Shown: positions 32,017 to 39,261 of the stretch, one piece after another
How positions within the stretch are numbered: the first letter of the stretch is position 1
Layout of the letters: each line of letters starts with the position of its first letter
DNA from: Candidatus Saccharimonadota bacterium
GTDB taxonomy: Bacteria > Patescibacteriota > Saccharimonadia > Saccharimonadales > UBA4665
NCBI GenBank assembly: GCA_018062785.1
Contig: JAGORO010000007.1
Location: forward strand, 1 to 39,261
Length of the DNA: 39,261 nt
Direction: 5' to 3'
Notes under the pieces: model-generated
Database searches by the model: none
What the model was told of the DNA's origin: nothing
What the model saw: the letters and a program-made list of their open reading frames with translations, nothing else
Translations under genes and position numbers: made by a program

Positions 32017-32682
32017 TCAGGAGCGGTCATCGCAGCCGAGCTTATCGAGCATTTTGGCAAGCTCTTTTGTTTCGAGTGAGCTGACATCAATTCTTCGTTG
32101 CAGCGCGATGATATAGCCATGAGTAATACGTTTGATTTTTTCGGCATCACCGCGCCAGAATGGCCCAATCTCGTGGGCTTGTTCAGTGTTCATGACTCGC
32201 CCCACAATCTTGACGCTGCCAAAAAATGGCCCAACGGTCGACGAAACGCTCAGTACGTCTTCGATACGCAAGCTGGTGACTTCTGCCATTCGAAAAAACC
32301 ATCGCTTTGTAATGGTTAGCTTGGCTCGATCAAGAGAAAACGTATCAGGAAATAGCGTCAAAAGAGGGACGGTAGAGGACTGTACGAGTATCGCCGTAGA
32401 GCCAGCAATGGCTCGGGTCAACTCCTCGCGAGATTCTTCCTTGCTTAGTGGCACTACTGCTGTCTGATGTGCAGGGTCTGGGACGTACGAATCATAATTG
32501 GGCGTATTGTGTGGGTATCCTCCGTATGTTTGTGGGGTGGGTCCGGCGTCAGACACAGGGACTTGCTGTTGCGGGGCGGGGATCGCACCAGGTTGTGCCG
32601 ATTGAGGGTGCACGTTGGCTGTATCTAAATCAATGGCTTGACCTGCAGCTGCTTCGAATGCTTGAGTTGCTTTTCGTTTCAT
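32017..32682 (-). CDS. PH-like domain protein with a disordered N-terminus
   Basis: 221 aa. Residues 1 to about 95 are Pro/Gln/Ala/Tyr-rich (GAIPAPQQQVPVSDAGPTPQ) and disordered. The C-terminal ~115 residues look like a bacterial PH/GRAM-type beta domain: strands DTFSLDRAKLTITKRWFF, EDVLSVSSTVGPFFGSVKIV, then a closing helix (GDAEKIKRITHGYIIALQRR). No membrane segment. The ATG follows AAAGGAG. The stop is TGA, one of few in the window. It lies just upstream of pyrD on the same strand, but pyrD has its own promoter. Function unknown. Confidence 0.65.
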   Translation of the reverse strand: MKRKATQAFEAAAGQAIDLDTANVHPQSAQPGAIPAPQQQVPVSDAGPTPQTYGGYPHNTPNYDSYVPDPAHQTAVVPLSKEESREELTRAIAGSTAILVQSSTVPLLTLFPDTFSLDRAKLTITKRWFFRMAEVTSLRIEDVLSVSSTVGPFFGSVKIVGRVMNTEQAHEIGPFWRGDAEKIKRITHGYIIALQRRIDVSSLETKELAKMLDKLGCDDRS

Positions 32683-32877
32683 AACGTCTAGGCTCCTTTA
32701 CAAAGTAGTTTACTTGGTATTTATTTGCTTGGGTACGAAAATTCTTACAAAAATGCTACTTCTCTGTTGGGTGTCAAGAGAACCCAACGCGTCAGCCTCC
32801 TCTTGCAAGGCAGCCAAGAAAGGAGCATTATAAGTACTACAAACGTTACGTAATATAGGTGAAGGAGAACTGTGTAT

Positions 32878-33057
32878 ATGGCAGCAAAGTTTGAAGTGTA
32901 TGAAAGTGGCAAAGGGTTCCGTTTTCGTCTAAAGGCAGGTAATGGTGAGATCGTGGCCACAGGCGAAAGCTATGCGACAAAAGATGGTGCGGTCAAAGGT
33001 TGCGAGGCTGTTAAGCGCGCAGCAGCGGAGGCCGAGGTTGTCGAAGTCGAAGCATAG
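32878..33057 (+). CDS. YegP/DUF1508-family protein
   Basis: 59 aa: KFEVYESGKGFRFRLKAGNG, then ETYATKDGAVKG-type segment (here ESYATKDGAVKGCEAVKRAA). This is one DUF1508 unit; E. coli YegP has two. A small beta-strand/helix domain of unknown function, often linked with stress. The ATG at 32878 follows AAGGAG by 10 nt; an in-frame GTG 6 nt upstream is too close to that site. The upstream gap 32683-32877 contains a GTTGGG/CCCAAC hairpin near 32766-32790 and no other gene. Confidence 0.85.
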   Translation: MAAKFEVYESGKGFRFRLKAGNGEIVATGESYATKDGAVKGCEAVKRAAAEAEVVEVEA

Positions 33058-33084
33058 ACAAAAAACTCTTCGGTACGACCAAAA

Positions 33085-33111
33085 ACATCCCGTAGCTACG
33101 GGATGTTTTTT
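33085..33111. terminator. Perfect palindromic terminator
   Basis: ACATCCCGTAG/CTACGGGATGT (33085-33106, 22-nt perfect palindrome) with A and T runs on both sides serves the YegP-like gene and probably the convergent gene at 33125. Confidence 0.85.
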
Positions 33112-33124
33112 ATGTTGCGACCGA

Positions 33125-33580
33125 TTATTCTGCGTCGGAAGGGCTAGTGTCGTCGATGATCTCTAGGGGGCTGTTTGCTGCAGACAACGTAAAGTTCGTT
33201 TGTTGATTTTTCTTGGTACCGAGGACGTATACTTTATACGTTTCATTCGCACGGGCGCTGCTCGAAATCTCTACAGGAGATGCACCAACGGATTCTGCTT
33301 GTATCTTTCCTTTCTCGTCCGCGATTCGCAGCTGAAGCTTATCTTCTGTATCCCACTGTATGCTGGCGCGAATAGTGCCGGCATGGGTAGAGCTAAAGTC
33401 GTACACTCTGAATATATGATTTTGATCAATGTTACCTTGGACGTAAAATTCGTGGGAAGGAGCCCGTGCGGAGAATATTATCCAAGCTGCAGCAAATGCT
33501 CCGACCACTAAGAGTATCTGGAATCCAAAACGTAAAAAGACGTTTCGTACATGTTCATTAAACGGTGCATGAAACTTCAT
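33125..33580 (-). CDS. Membrane-anchored small exported domain
   Basis: 151 aa from the ATG at 33580, which lies 7 nt after a TATGCT box (33588-33593); the frame also has an ATG at 33592 inside that box. One transmembrane helix (about 20-40, FGFQILLVVGAFAAAWIIF) precedes a ~90-residue beta-rich exported domain (HIFRVYDFSSTHAGTIRASI, YKVYVLGTKKNQQTNFTL), like the bacterial pre-peptidase/adhesive beta sandwiches in shape only. An acidic tail ends it. It is the next gene downstream of the SulP transporter on the same strand, with no visible link in function. Confidence 0.75.
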   Translation of the reverse strand: MKFHAPFNEHVRNVFLRFGFQILLVVGAFAAAWIIFSARAPSHEFYVQGNIDQNHIFRVYDFSSTHAGTIRASIQWDTEDKLQLRIADEKGKIQAESVGASPVEISSSARANETYKVYVLGTKKNQQTNFTLSAANSPLEIIDDTSPSDAE

Positions 33581-33624
33581 ACTAGGTAGCATAACCGAAA
33601 TCAGGCGTAAGAAAAAGGTCTAAG

Positions 33625-35679
33625 CTACGCGTTTCGGTGTGTGCGTAGGTAGGCTTCGATACGCCGTATGTCATCGTGGTCTTTTTTACGTGCAATGCGT
33701 TGCTTGCACTCGATCAAATCATCGAGGCCCATAAATCGCACACCGTCTTTGACGAATGAGCTAGGCAATAAGTCATGAAGTTTAGCTCCAACATAGGTCT
33801 CCATGATCTGGTAGCCATGCCTCGAGAGGACTTTTTTGCCATCGTCTTGAATGTACTCGCGCCATCCTTTTCTCAAGAACTGTTTGTAGATTTTCTTCGA
33901 GACTACTAAGTCTACGTCGTTAGTATCACGAATCCCTAATGTTTCAAGCACGCTCCCACCGATGACAACGTAGTCACTCAGCGGTAATTTGAGTCGACTG
34001 ACCATATCGATACTGGAGCGTCGGCTTGTTGGGGCATCAAAGATGGCAGCCTGTAGGCTTGGGTACACATTATGCTTGCCAATCACCTCGATTAACTTGT
34101 AGGAGCCTAGAAGTGTTTGTAGGTCTGGCGAGACATGCGCAAGGCAGACCAAAATATCATCCGCACTGAAGGTGTAGACGAGTCGTTTGATGACGTCAGC
34201 AGCCGTGTAGTCAATATCATTTACGCCCCCCATATCGATAACAACAGTATGGACAGGGTGCTTGCTTTCCTTGACGGCTCCCCTAATCCGCTTTGAAAAG
34301 TAGTTGGCATTTTCAAAAAAAAGCGAACTATTAAACCTATACGCTAACACACCCTGAGGTGACGAGCGATGTTTGTGGTGTTTGTCGAGTCTTTCGTTTG
34401 CCCACGGTGCAAGCTTGCCGTCTTGTAGTAGAATCTCGTCGGTTGGCCGGTACTGCCTCCGCAGTCTATCGACGATTGAAGTCGCAACCGCAATCAGCAC
34501 GCCATGCTGCACTCCAAGTACTGTGACACCAATAAGCGCAATAAGCGCAATGACAAGCTCGTTTTTGCGAGAGCGGGCAATGCGCCGTAACTGAGCCGTA
34601 TCAAACAGGTGCGTACCGACGATGCATATAATTACGGCCAAGGAGGCTATAGGTAGGTACGCGAACATTTCGGTAAAGAATAGAAGGATGATGGCAATAT
34701 AGAACGCCATGTATATATTTACCATTTGCGTTCGACCGCCATTCATTTCTGCCGCTAGGGTTCTCGGTGGACTGCCATTTATCGCAAAGCCTCCAAGGGT
34801 GGCCGAAGCGATATTTGCAAAACCCAAAGCATTCAGGTCTCTATTGTCATCTACGGGCTCGTCGAAGCGGCTTGCGGTATTACGTATGACCGCGGAGCTC
34901 TGGGCCAGTATAACAATGGCGATAGCAAGCGCCGTAGGCGCCAAGGTCTGAGCTGTGGCGAGGTCGAACTTTGGCAAGAAGAATCTAGGCAGTCCAGGTT
35001 CGACTGCGCTCACGACCTGCACACCATACGTATCGATGCGTCCGAAGTAAACGGCCAATATTGCTACCACTATGCCGATGAGCATGCCCGGTAGTTTCCT
35101 CTTGTTTAGCAAGAATATAAGGCCGAAAAGACCGAGCGAAAAATACAACGTAGGGAGGTTGGCTTGGCCTAGATTTACTAGAGTGTGACCAAGTTTTTCA
35201 ACAGCAGTACCTGATGCCTCGATGCCCAATAGTTCTGGTAGTTTACTCAGAATGAGCTGTACGCCAATTCCTGCTACGAAACCTACAAATACGGGGCGAG
35301 ATATGAGGTCCGCAAGGAATCCAAAACGTGCTGCCGCCATAACGACGAGGATCGCACCCACCAAAATACAGAGCAGAGCAACCGCATTACCATAGGCTGC
35401 GGTATTGGCAACTGCCACGGTTGCAGCTCCAGAGGCGACAAGTGCTGCCGTGGCCGAATCGGCCCCGACGACGAGATGCCGAGATGACGTGAGTAGGGCG
35501 AAGACGACCGGCGCCAGTAGAGCGCAGTACAATCCAGCTTGGAGTGGCACGCCGACAATAGCCGCAAAGGCAAGTGATTCGGGAATGGCAATAGCGGTAA
35601 CGACAAGTGCGGCTAAGGCATCGCGCTTGAGCTGCCTCGCGGTGAGGCCCTCGAAGGTAGTAAATTGTGGAATTTTCAT
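33625..35679 (-). CDS. SulP anion transporter fused to STAS and nucleotidyltransferase-like domains
   Basis: 684 aa from the ATG at 35679. Residues ~1-430 form the SulP membrane domain (10 or more helices). They start with FTTFEGLTARQLKRDALAAL and contain PESLAFAAIVGVPLQAGLY and ATLGGFAINGSPPRTLAAEMNGG. SulP proteins move sulfate, bicarbonate or other anions. Residues ~440-550 are a STAS domain (RFNSSLFFENANYF, VVIDMGGVNDIDYTAADVI). The last ~130 residues are unusual: DYVVIGGSVLETLGIRDTNDVDLVVS has the GGS...DxD pattern of Pol-beta-type nucleotidyltransferases and is followed by a helical, basic tail. The longer frame to 35775 runs into the divergent gene and is rejected. Exact substrate unknown. 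Confidence 0.9.
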   Translation of the reverse strand: MKIPQFTTFEGLTARQLKRDALAALVVTAIAIPESLAFAAIVGVPLQAGLYCALLAPVVFALLTSSRHLVVGADSATAALVASGAATVAVANTAAYGNAVALLCILVGAILVVMAAARFGFLADLISRPVFVGFVAGIGVQLILSKLPELLGIEASGTAVEKLGHTLVNLGQANLPTLYFSLGLFGLIFLLNKRKLPGMLIGIVVAILAVYFGRIDTYGVQVVSAVEPGLPRFFLPKFDLATAQTLAPTALAIAIVILAQSSAVIRNTASRFDEPVDDNRDLNALGFANIASATLGGFAINGSPPRTLAAEMNGGRTQMVNIYMAFYIAIILLFFTEMFAYLPIASLAVIICIVGTHLFDTAQLRRIARSRKNELVIALIALIGVTVLGVQHGVLIAVATSIVDRLRRQYRPTDEILLQDGKLAPWANERLDKHHKHRSSPQGVLAYRFNSSLFFENANYFSKRIRGAVKESKHPVHTVVIDMGGVNDIDYTAADVIKRLVYTFSADDILVCLAHVSPDLQTLLGSYKLIEVIGKHNVYPSLQAAIFDAPTSRRSSIDMVSRLKLPLSDYVVIGGSVLETLGIRDTNDVDLVVSKKIYKQFLRKGWREYIQDDGKKVLSRHGYQIMETYVGAKLHDLLPSSFVKDGVRFMGLDDLIECKQRIARKKDHDDIRRIEAYLRTHRNA

Positions 35680-35745
35680 AGTGCTTACGTATAGTATAAG
35701 CTTTAACCCCGAGTACATACAACGGCAACTGGCCGAAGCAAGGAG

Positions 35746-35751
35746 TATACT
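35746..35751 (+). promoter_or_regulatory. -10 box of 5-formyl-THF cyclo-ligase
   Basis: TATACT ends 7 nt before the ATG at 35759. A divergent TATACT (35693-35698, minus) faces the SulP gene. Confidence 0.6.
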
Positions 35752-35758
35752 GCAACGT

Positions 35759-36274
35759 ATGCAGCCAGCAGTCATGAAGCACCTTTTACGAACTCGACTT
35801 ATTGCCCAGCGTACGCTTATAACGGACCGACAGTGCGATCAGGCCAGTAGGGCCTGTCTGCGCCAGATCATGCGTATCGACTGGTCAACTATTCGTACAG
35901 TATGTATGTATTCCTCGATTTCTCGACTGAAGGAGATCGATACGCAGGACATTTTGTGCTGGATAAAGCGAACCTATCCAAAAATTGTCGTTGAGGTGAT
36001 CGATCAATCAAAAAATGCCGCAATGCCTCTCGGGCAATTTGATCTACTATTCATCCCGGTCGTTGGTTTTAACAGGGGTGGTTTTCGTCTGGGAATGGGT
36101 GGCGGCTGGTACGATAGGTTCCTAGTAACACAGGAGCATGCACATAGAGTAGGGCTTGCATATGCGTGGGCAGAGCTCGATGATCTGCCTGCCGAGGCAC
36201 ACGACCAAAAGCTGGACTACATCGTCACGCCTACCGAATACATCGATGTATCCGCAGAAAAAGCTGCAGCGTAG
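35759..36274 (+). CDS. 5-formyltetrahydrofolate cyclo-ligase family protein
   Basis: 171 aa. Converts 5-formyl-THF to 5,10-methenyl-THF with ATP. Family marks: RTRLIAQR near the start, PLGQFDLLFIPVVGFNRGGFRLGMGGGWYDRFL, which is the classic substrate/ATP box (usually LGYGGGYYDR), and LDYIVTPTEYI at the end. The front third is weakly conserved, and the usual N-terminal KxxLR segment reads MKHLLRTRLIAQR. The open frame extends back to 35405 antisense to SulP, but the promoter fixes the start at 35759. It fits with fmt for folate one-carbon use. Confidence 0.88.
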   Translation: MQPAVMKHLLRTRLIAQRTLITDRQCDQASRACLRQIMRIDWSTIRTVCMYSSISRLKEIDTQDILCWIKRTYPKIVVEVIDQSKNAAMPLGQFDLLFIPVVGFNRGGFRLGMGGGWYDRFLVTQEHAHRVGLAYAWAELDDLPAEAHDQKLDYIVTPTEYIDVSAEKAAA

Positions 36275-36411
36275 CCCGATACCGCTTATGGTGAAAAAAA
36301 TCACACAAAAAATGTTAGGAAACTCACCGAACTCTCAGCATGGGCGCGATACTATGTATATGCAATGACTCGGCAGCACACACTTTTGCGAGCATTGCAC
36401 TATGAATATAT

Positions 36412-36453
36412 AAAGCCTCGGCTATGGATACCCCCACATCCACCGAGGCTTTT
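36412..36453 (+). terminator. Intrinsic terminator
   Basis: AAAGCCTCGG pairs with CCGAGGCTTT (36412-36421/36443-36452), with T-rich sequence following. It ends the transcript from 35759. Confidence 0.7.
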
Positions 36454-36492
36454 CCTTTAGTATCGAATATACCGAATGCCCAAGAAAACGAC

Positions 36493-36498
36493 TATACT
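36493..36498 (+). promoter_or_regulatory. -10 box of the DagK-like gene
   Basis: TATACT ends 7 nt before the ATG at 36506. This selects that start over the ATG at 36476. Confidence 0.55.
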
Positions 36499-36505
36499 TA
36501 GGCAC

Positions 36506-37408
36506 ATGAGAACATTCGACCATATCGCTCTAATCTACAACCCAAAAAGCAAGGGCGATGCTGTCCAAAAGGCAGAAATGCTACAAAGGGCACTTGCACG
36601 ACGAAAACAATGGATAGGCGCTCGCGCCGTACTTGTACCAACGCAACATGCAGGCCACGCAAAAGAGCTTGCGAAAGAAATAAGTCTAGCGCACAAGAGA
36701 CCGCTTATCATCTCGGTAAGCGGTGATGGTGGATATAACGAAGTGGTGAACGGTGCTATGGAAGCCAAGCGTATGCAAAAACATGCACATCCGGTAGTTG
36801 CAGTCCACAGTGCCGGAAATGCCAATGATCACAAGCGAGCACTGCAGGGTGGTACATCACTCACAGTGCTTATCAGGCGAGGCGACCCAAAGCCGATAGA
36901 TCTTCTGCTTTTTAGCGCGCACGGTTCTGGAAGTGCAATCGAGCGGTATGCCCACAGCTACATTAGTCTTGGTCTAACATCTGAGGTTGCCCATAAAGTG
37001 AATGCACACGGCAAAGGCTTTTGGCGCGAAGCGAAGCAGATTTATTGGTCATTTACATCGTTTACTCCGCTCGAAATTGTGCGATTTGGTCGAAAGAGAC
37101 GACTCCACAATATTGTCTTTGCCAACATACACACAATGGCCAAAGTAGTCCAACTCGATACCAAATCTACCGTGCAGGACGGAAAGTTTGAAGTGATCGC
37201 CCTTACACACCACGGCAAGGTGCGAATGCTGCTGTCTCTTGTCCGTGCAGTACTGCTTGGATTTCGTAATCCGCCGAGCAAACGAGCCTACCGTTTTTCG
37301 GTTGTTCGCGAGGAAGTCGTGCAGCTCGACGGCGAGACAGAAAAAATTCCTGCCAAGAGTACTGTGCGTGTCAGCTGTCAGAGAAGGGCCATCGAGACAC
37401 TGTATTAA
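36506..37408 (+). CDS. Diacylglycerol kinase-family protein (DagK/YegS/LCB5 fold)
   Basis: 300 aa. Lipid kinase fold: HIALIYNPKSKGDAVQKAE opens the domain, and the nucleotide-binding glycine loop is VSGDGGYNEVVNGAM (family consensus GGDGTxNEVxNG, so the Thr is Gly). HSAGNANDHKRAL replaces the usual GTxNDFAR. The C-terminal beta domain ends with VVREEVVQLDGE and an STVRVS strand. Such enzymes phosphorylate diacylglycerol, undecaprenol-like or sphingoid lipids. With two glycine-loop motifs altered, activity and substrate are uncertain. Leaderless promoter at 36493. Confidence 0.85.
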   Translation: MRTFDHIALIYNPKSKGDAVQKAEMLQRALARRKQWIGARAVLVPTQHAGHAKELAKEISLAHKRPLIISVSGDGGYNEVVNGAMEAKRMQKHAHPVVAVHSAGNANDHKRALQGGTSLTVLIRRGDPKPIDLLLFSAHGSGSAIERYAHSYISLGLTSEVAHKVNAHGKGFWREAKQIYWSFTSFTPLEIVRFGRKRRLHNIVFANIHTMAKVVQLDTKSTVQDGKFEVIALTHHGKVRMLLSLVRAVLLGFRNPPSKRAYRFSVVREEVVQLDGETEKIPAKSTVRVSCQRRAIETLY

Positions 37409-37428
37409 GGTTTGCAGTCCATGCTTGG

Positions 37429-37434
37429 TACACT
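37429..37434 (+). promoter_or_regulatory. -10 box of the 189-aa ORF
   Basis: TACACT ends 6 nt before the ATG at 37441; leaderless arrangement. Confidence 0.5.
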
Positions 37435-37440
37435 GTATGT

Positions 37441-38010
37441 ATGAAACAAGACGGGCCGAACGGTGCAGCCTTAATCGCAGACTTTCAGTCAGTAGTGCTT
37501 ACTCTGGCAACAAAGGACGCGGCCGTGTATGAGGCGAACCGCTCAGAGAAAGAGTTGATGGAATACCTCACCATAGTAAGTCATGGATCATATTTGCAGC
37601 CAGCAACCCTTGCCCAAGACGAGCAGCAGCGAATAACCCAAGCGAGTGTTGATGCGCATCTCAAAAAGGCTCAGGCTGACCAAGTGCTGTCTATGAGCGA
37701 GGCACAGATAGCGGCCACTACGCGTAAGATGTCGTCTGAGTGGAAGGGTAAGAAAATACGGTTGCGCGCTGTCGATGCGACTACCAAGCCATTCCGCGGC
37801 CACTATTTCGATCCGCGTCACGGTAGTAGACTAAGTAACGTGAACGTTACTCAGGTAGCCGGTGTAGTAGAGGAGGTTTTGCCCGAAAAGAATGTCCTAA
37901 TTTTGCGTCCAACCCTCATGAGCAGATGGTCTCACTCCGGACTGCAAGCGTACATTATTACGATGGTCGACCCGGTGACATTCGTGCCCTTTGTTGTGCC
38001 CGAGGCATAA
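37441..38010 (+). CDS. Uncharacterised soluble protein
   Basis: 189 aa, no signal peptide or membrane helix. The first ~100 residues are predicted helical and polar (DEQQRITQASVDAHLKKAQA). The second half looks like a small beta domain (KKIRLRAVDATTKPFRGHYF, VTQVAGVVEEVLPEKNVLIL, AYIITMVDPVTFVPFVVP). I do not recognise the family. It is transcribed from its own promoter 32 nt after the DagK-like gene. A GCCCAT/ATGGGC hairpin (38054-38071) follows the stop as a weak terminator. The gap 38011-38239 holds no other gene. Confidence 0.7.
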   Translation: MKQDGPNGAALIADFQSVVLTLATKDAAVYEANRSEKELMEYLTIVSHGSYLQPATLAQDEQQRITQASVDAHLKKAQADQVLSMSEAQIAATTRKMSSEWKGKKIRLRAVDATTKPFRGHYFDPRHGSRLSNVNVTQVAGVVEEVLPEKNVLILRPTLMSRWSHSGLQAYIITMVDPVTFVPFVVPEA

Positions 38011-38239
38011 CGGTAAAGTTTTAAGGATGCTTTACGACTCACCGAAGAGAGTAGCCCATCCTTTCATGGGCATTATTATACACAGTACGCGAACAGATTG
38101 GCTGTTTATCACTAGGGTATGTTGTATAAAGCATGGTGCTATTGGCTTAATTAAACTCACCCAGTAATGACGAGAATGGTCATGGCCAGTCGCTCTAGTG
38201 AACTGAGGCCTGCCCTCTGGTTAGTTGAAGGCCTGACTA

Positions 38240-38629
38240 TTATCGATCAAGGCAAGCGCGGTAAGCACGCTGTGAGTCGGAAGTTGCCAAAGAAGAATTG
38301 TCTGCAGCCGGACTGCTGTATCCGACCTCTTTTGCGCAGGCTTCTTGTTTGTTTTGCCATTTTTTATCAGTAAGCATACTGGGCAGGCCAACAAAAAGCA
38401 GCACACTAAAAATTGCCATACCAAGGGTAATGAAGAAGATTAGCATAAATCTCTTCAATTCATGCGTGGGCTTAGCTCGAGTATTCTCATTCCTTCTTAG
38501 TAGGTAGGCTGCGCCATAAATACTCACCGACAATGCAGTAATGATGAGCAGTGGCAAAAGAACAAAATAGAGGAGGGTAATATCGGCACAGCCGCCATCA
38601 GTACAAATCCACGCGAATTGGGCCAACAT
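38240..38629 (-). CDS. Two-helix membrane protein, uncharacterised
   Basis: 129 aa. Helix 1 spans about 16-42 (DITLLYFVLLPLLIITALSV) and helix 2 about 62-85 (FMLIFFITLGMAIFSVLLFV), with a basic loop between (LLRRNENTRAKPTHELKR). An exported or cytoplasmic C-terminal tail of ~45 residues has two Cys (QEACAKEVGY, YRACLDR). The ATG lies 6 nt after TATACT (38636-38641). It lies downstream of the 88-aa ORF on the same strand. Confidence 0.7.
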   Translation of the reverse strand: MLAQFAWICTDGGCADITLLYFVLLPLLIITALSVSIYGAAYLLRRNENTRAKPTHELKRFMLIFFITLGMAIFSVLLFVGLPSMLTDKKWQNKQEACAKEVGYSSPAADNSSLATSDSQRAYRACLDR

Positions 38630-38635
38630 ACAACT

Positions 38636-38641
38636 AGTATA
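38636..38641 (-). promoter_or_regulatory. Extended -10 box of the 129-aa ORF
   Basis: Minus-strand TGCTATACT ends 6 nt before the ATG at 38629. Confidence 0.55.
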
Positions 38642-38668
38642 GCACGAGGTGTGAGTATAGAAATTTAG

Positions 38669-38935
38669 TCAAGGTGTAGTATTGTTGTGTGAGCTATCTA
38701 GTTTGCCGCACTCAACCCAACCGTCTCCTGGTGCAACGCAGTAGTTAGGTCTCGGCGAGCATCCATTCGGTCCTTCACACGAGGATTTTCTAGAAGATAG
38801 TAAACCTACAAGTACGAACCCAATGATCAGAAGAACCAAAAAAACGAAAACAGCTTCTACTATTACTAGCTTGCGACTGAAGGGTTGCTTCATGGAATCA
38901 ATTATAGCAAGAAAGACTTCTGCGGCGTCTTTCAT
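38669..38935 (-). CDS. Single-helix membrane protein with a Cys-rich exported tail
   Basis: 88 aa. A transmembrane helix at about 22-46 (LVIVEAVFVFLVLLIIGFVL) is followed by a tail with four Cys (SSCEGPNGCSPRPNYC, WVECGKLD), likely two disulfides. AAGGA lies close before the ATG, and copy E of the structured element ends 11 nt upstream, so E may form its 5' leader. The stop is TGA. No family recognised. Confidence 0.65.
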   Translation of the reverse strand: MKDAAEVFLAIIDSMKQPFSRKLVIVEAVFVFLVLLIIGFVLVGLLSSRKSSCEGPNGCSPRPNYCVAPGDGWVECGKLDSSHNNTTP

Positions 38936-38946
38936 TGTCCTTAATT

Positions 38947-39089
38947 TGGCTGGGGGTGAGGGATTCGACTCACCTTCGGCGAGCCCGCAACTTCTGCCTT
39001 GAAAGCGTAGCTTTCAGGTGAAGGTTGCCTTGCGATATGCCACCGGCATATCTCACCCCGATCACGAACATAATCGTGCGCTGAACCCC
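38947..39089 (-). ncRNA. Structured CCA-ended element, copy E
   Basis: Same helix order as copies A and C. P1 is 39083-39089/38960-38966. P2 is CACGA/TCGTG (39063-39067/39074-39078). P3 is 39034-39041/39045-39052 (GGT triloop on the minus strand). P4 is 38987-38991/39024-39028 with an inner TGAAAGC/GCTTTCA. P5 is 38969-38974/38978-38983 with a GAA triloop. P5 and its flank GGGCTCGCCGAAGGTGAGTC are identical to copy A. The 3' side reads as a tRNA 3' half from T55: T-loop TCGAATC, acceptor strand, G73 and CCA (38947-38949). No terminator follows; an ORF starts 11 nt later. Unknown class. Confidence 0.5.
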
Positions 39090-39096
39090 GTATCTC

Positions 39097-39140
39097 AGCC
39101 ATGAAAAAACACCACGCTATGGTGGTGTCATTTCATGGCT
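39097..39140 (-). terminator. Terminator with an outer stem, upstream of copy E
   Basis: ACACCAC/GTGGTGT (39109-39115/39122-39128) with six T on the minus strand. An outer arm AGCCATGAAA/TTTCATGGCT (39097-39106/39131-39140) includes a GCCA end, the same plan as the terminator at 153-198. It closes a transcript entering from beyond the window. Confidence 0.75.
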
Positions 39141-39261
39141 CCCTTGTACGCCGAAATTCGAACCTATTTCGAGCAAAATGGCTAAAGCTCAGCCCTGCCG
39201 CCTGCGCGAGCGCCACTTCATGGCGGGGTGCTGATATTTTGGGAGTTCAGAAAAGTTGCAA
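39141..39261 (-). other. Hairpin-rich 3' part of a further CCA-ended RNA-like sequence
   Basis: Read on the minus strand it contains CGCCA/TGGCG, GGCT/AGCC and CGAAAT/ATTTCG stems and ends GGGAGCCA before the terminator. CTCCC near 39241-39245 could pair with GGGAG. It does not fold as a standard tRNA by eye, and the 5' side is outside the window. No ORF is convincing. Confidence 0.3.

Noticed and set aside
35405-35758. N-terminal extension of 5-formyl-THF cyclo-ligase
   Set aside because: It is antisense to the SulP coding region, and a -10 box at 35746 sits 7 nt before the ATG at 35759.

Overview
The window looks like chromosome of a Patescibacteria/CPR bacterium, most likely Candidatus Saccharibacteria (TM7). 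This rests on gene content and style, not on a 16S gene: compact genes, small secreted or membrane proteins with proline/glutamine-rich tails, an RpfB-like cell-wall enzyme beside rsmA, a DUF5663-type protein, and many genes whose start codon sits 5-8 nt after a -10 box. The standard genetic code fits every long gene.

Layout. 1-200 holds the 3' part of a structured, CCA-ended RNA-like element and a terminator. 248-3907 encodes lower glycolysis (pyk, pgk, tpiA), followed by a membrane-anchored protein, a UvrD/PcrA helicase, an RpfB-like muralytic protein and rsmA (to 9111). 9337-10785 is a membrane protein with a pseudopilin-like C-terminus. About 11.1-15.1 kb is a small integrative element: a large serine recombinase with a coupled 34-aa ORF, a small HTH protein, a membrane protein as cargo, a perfect-consensus promoter, and a direct repeat of the last ~19 nt of tmRNA at both ends. 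The tmRNA gene (15079-15471, minus) is the integration target, and its T-loop is not canonical. Then come small ORFs, a Nudix pseudogene, tRNA-Ala(GGC) and a hairpin-rich stretch.

16.7-24.1 kb is housekeeping: a MurF-like ligase, fmt and def, a KhpA-like KH protein, trmD, nickel superoxide dismutase with its maturation protease, and two stress proteins. 24.4-26.7 kb encodes two exported proteins. 26.8-30.4 kb is a phosphoketolase/acetate kinase operon. 30.8-38.9 kb carries pyrD, a PH-like protein, a YegP-type protein, a SulP transporter fused to STAS and nucleotidyltransferase-like domains, 5-formyl-THF cyclo-ligase, a diacylglycerol-kinase-family protein and small membrane proteins. The last 300 nt contain another copy of the structured element, on the opposite strand.

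How it fits together. Phosphoketolase makes acetyl-phosphate plus glyceraldehyde-3-phosphate. Acetate kinase takes ATP from the first, and Pgk/Pyk take it from the second, which suggests a fermentative, substrate-level energy economy. GAPDH and enolase are not in this window. The most unusual material is non-coding: three copies of a five-helix structure, each joined to the 3' half of a tRNA- or tmRNA-like end starting in the T-loop. One copy lies exactly at the left end of the recombinase element.
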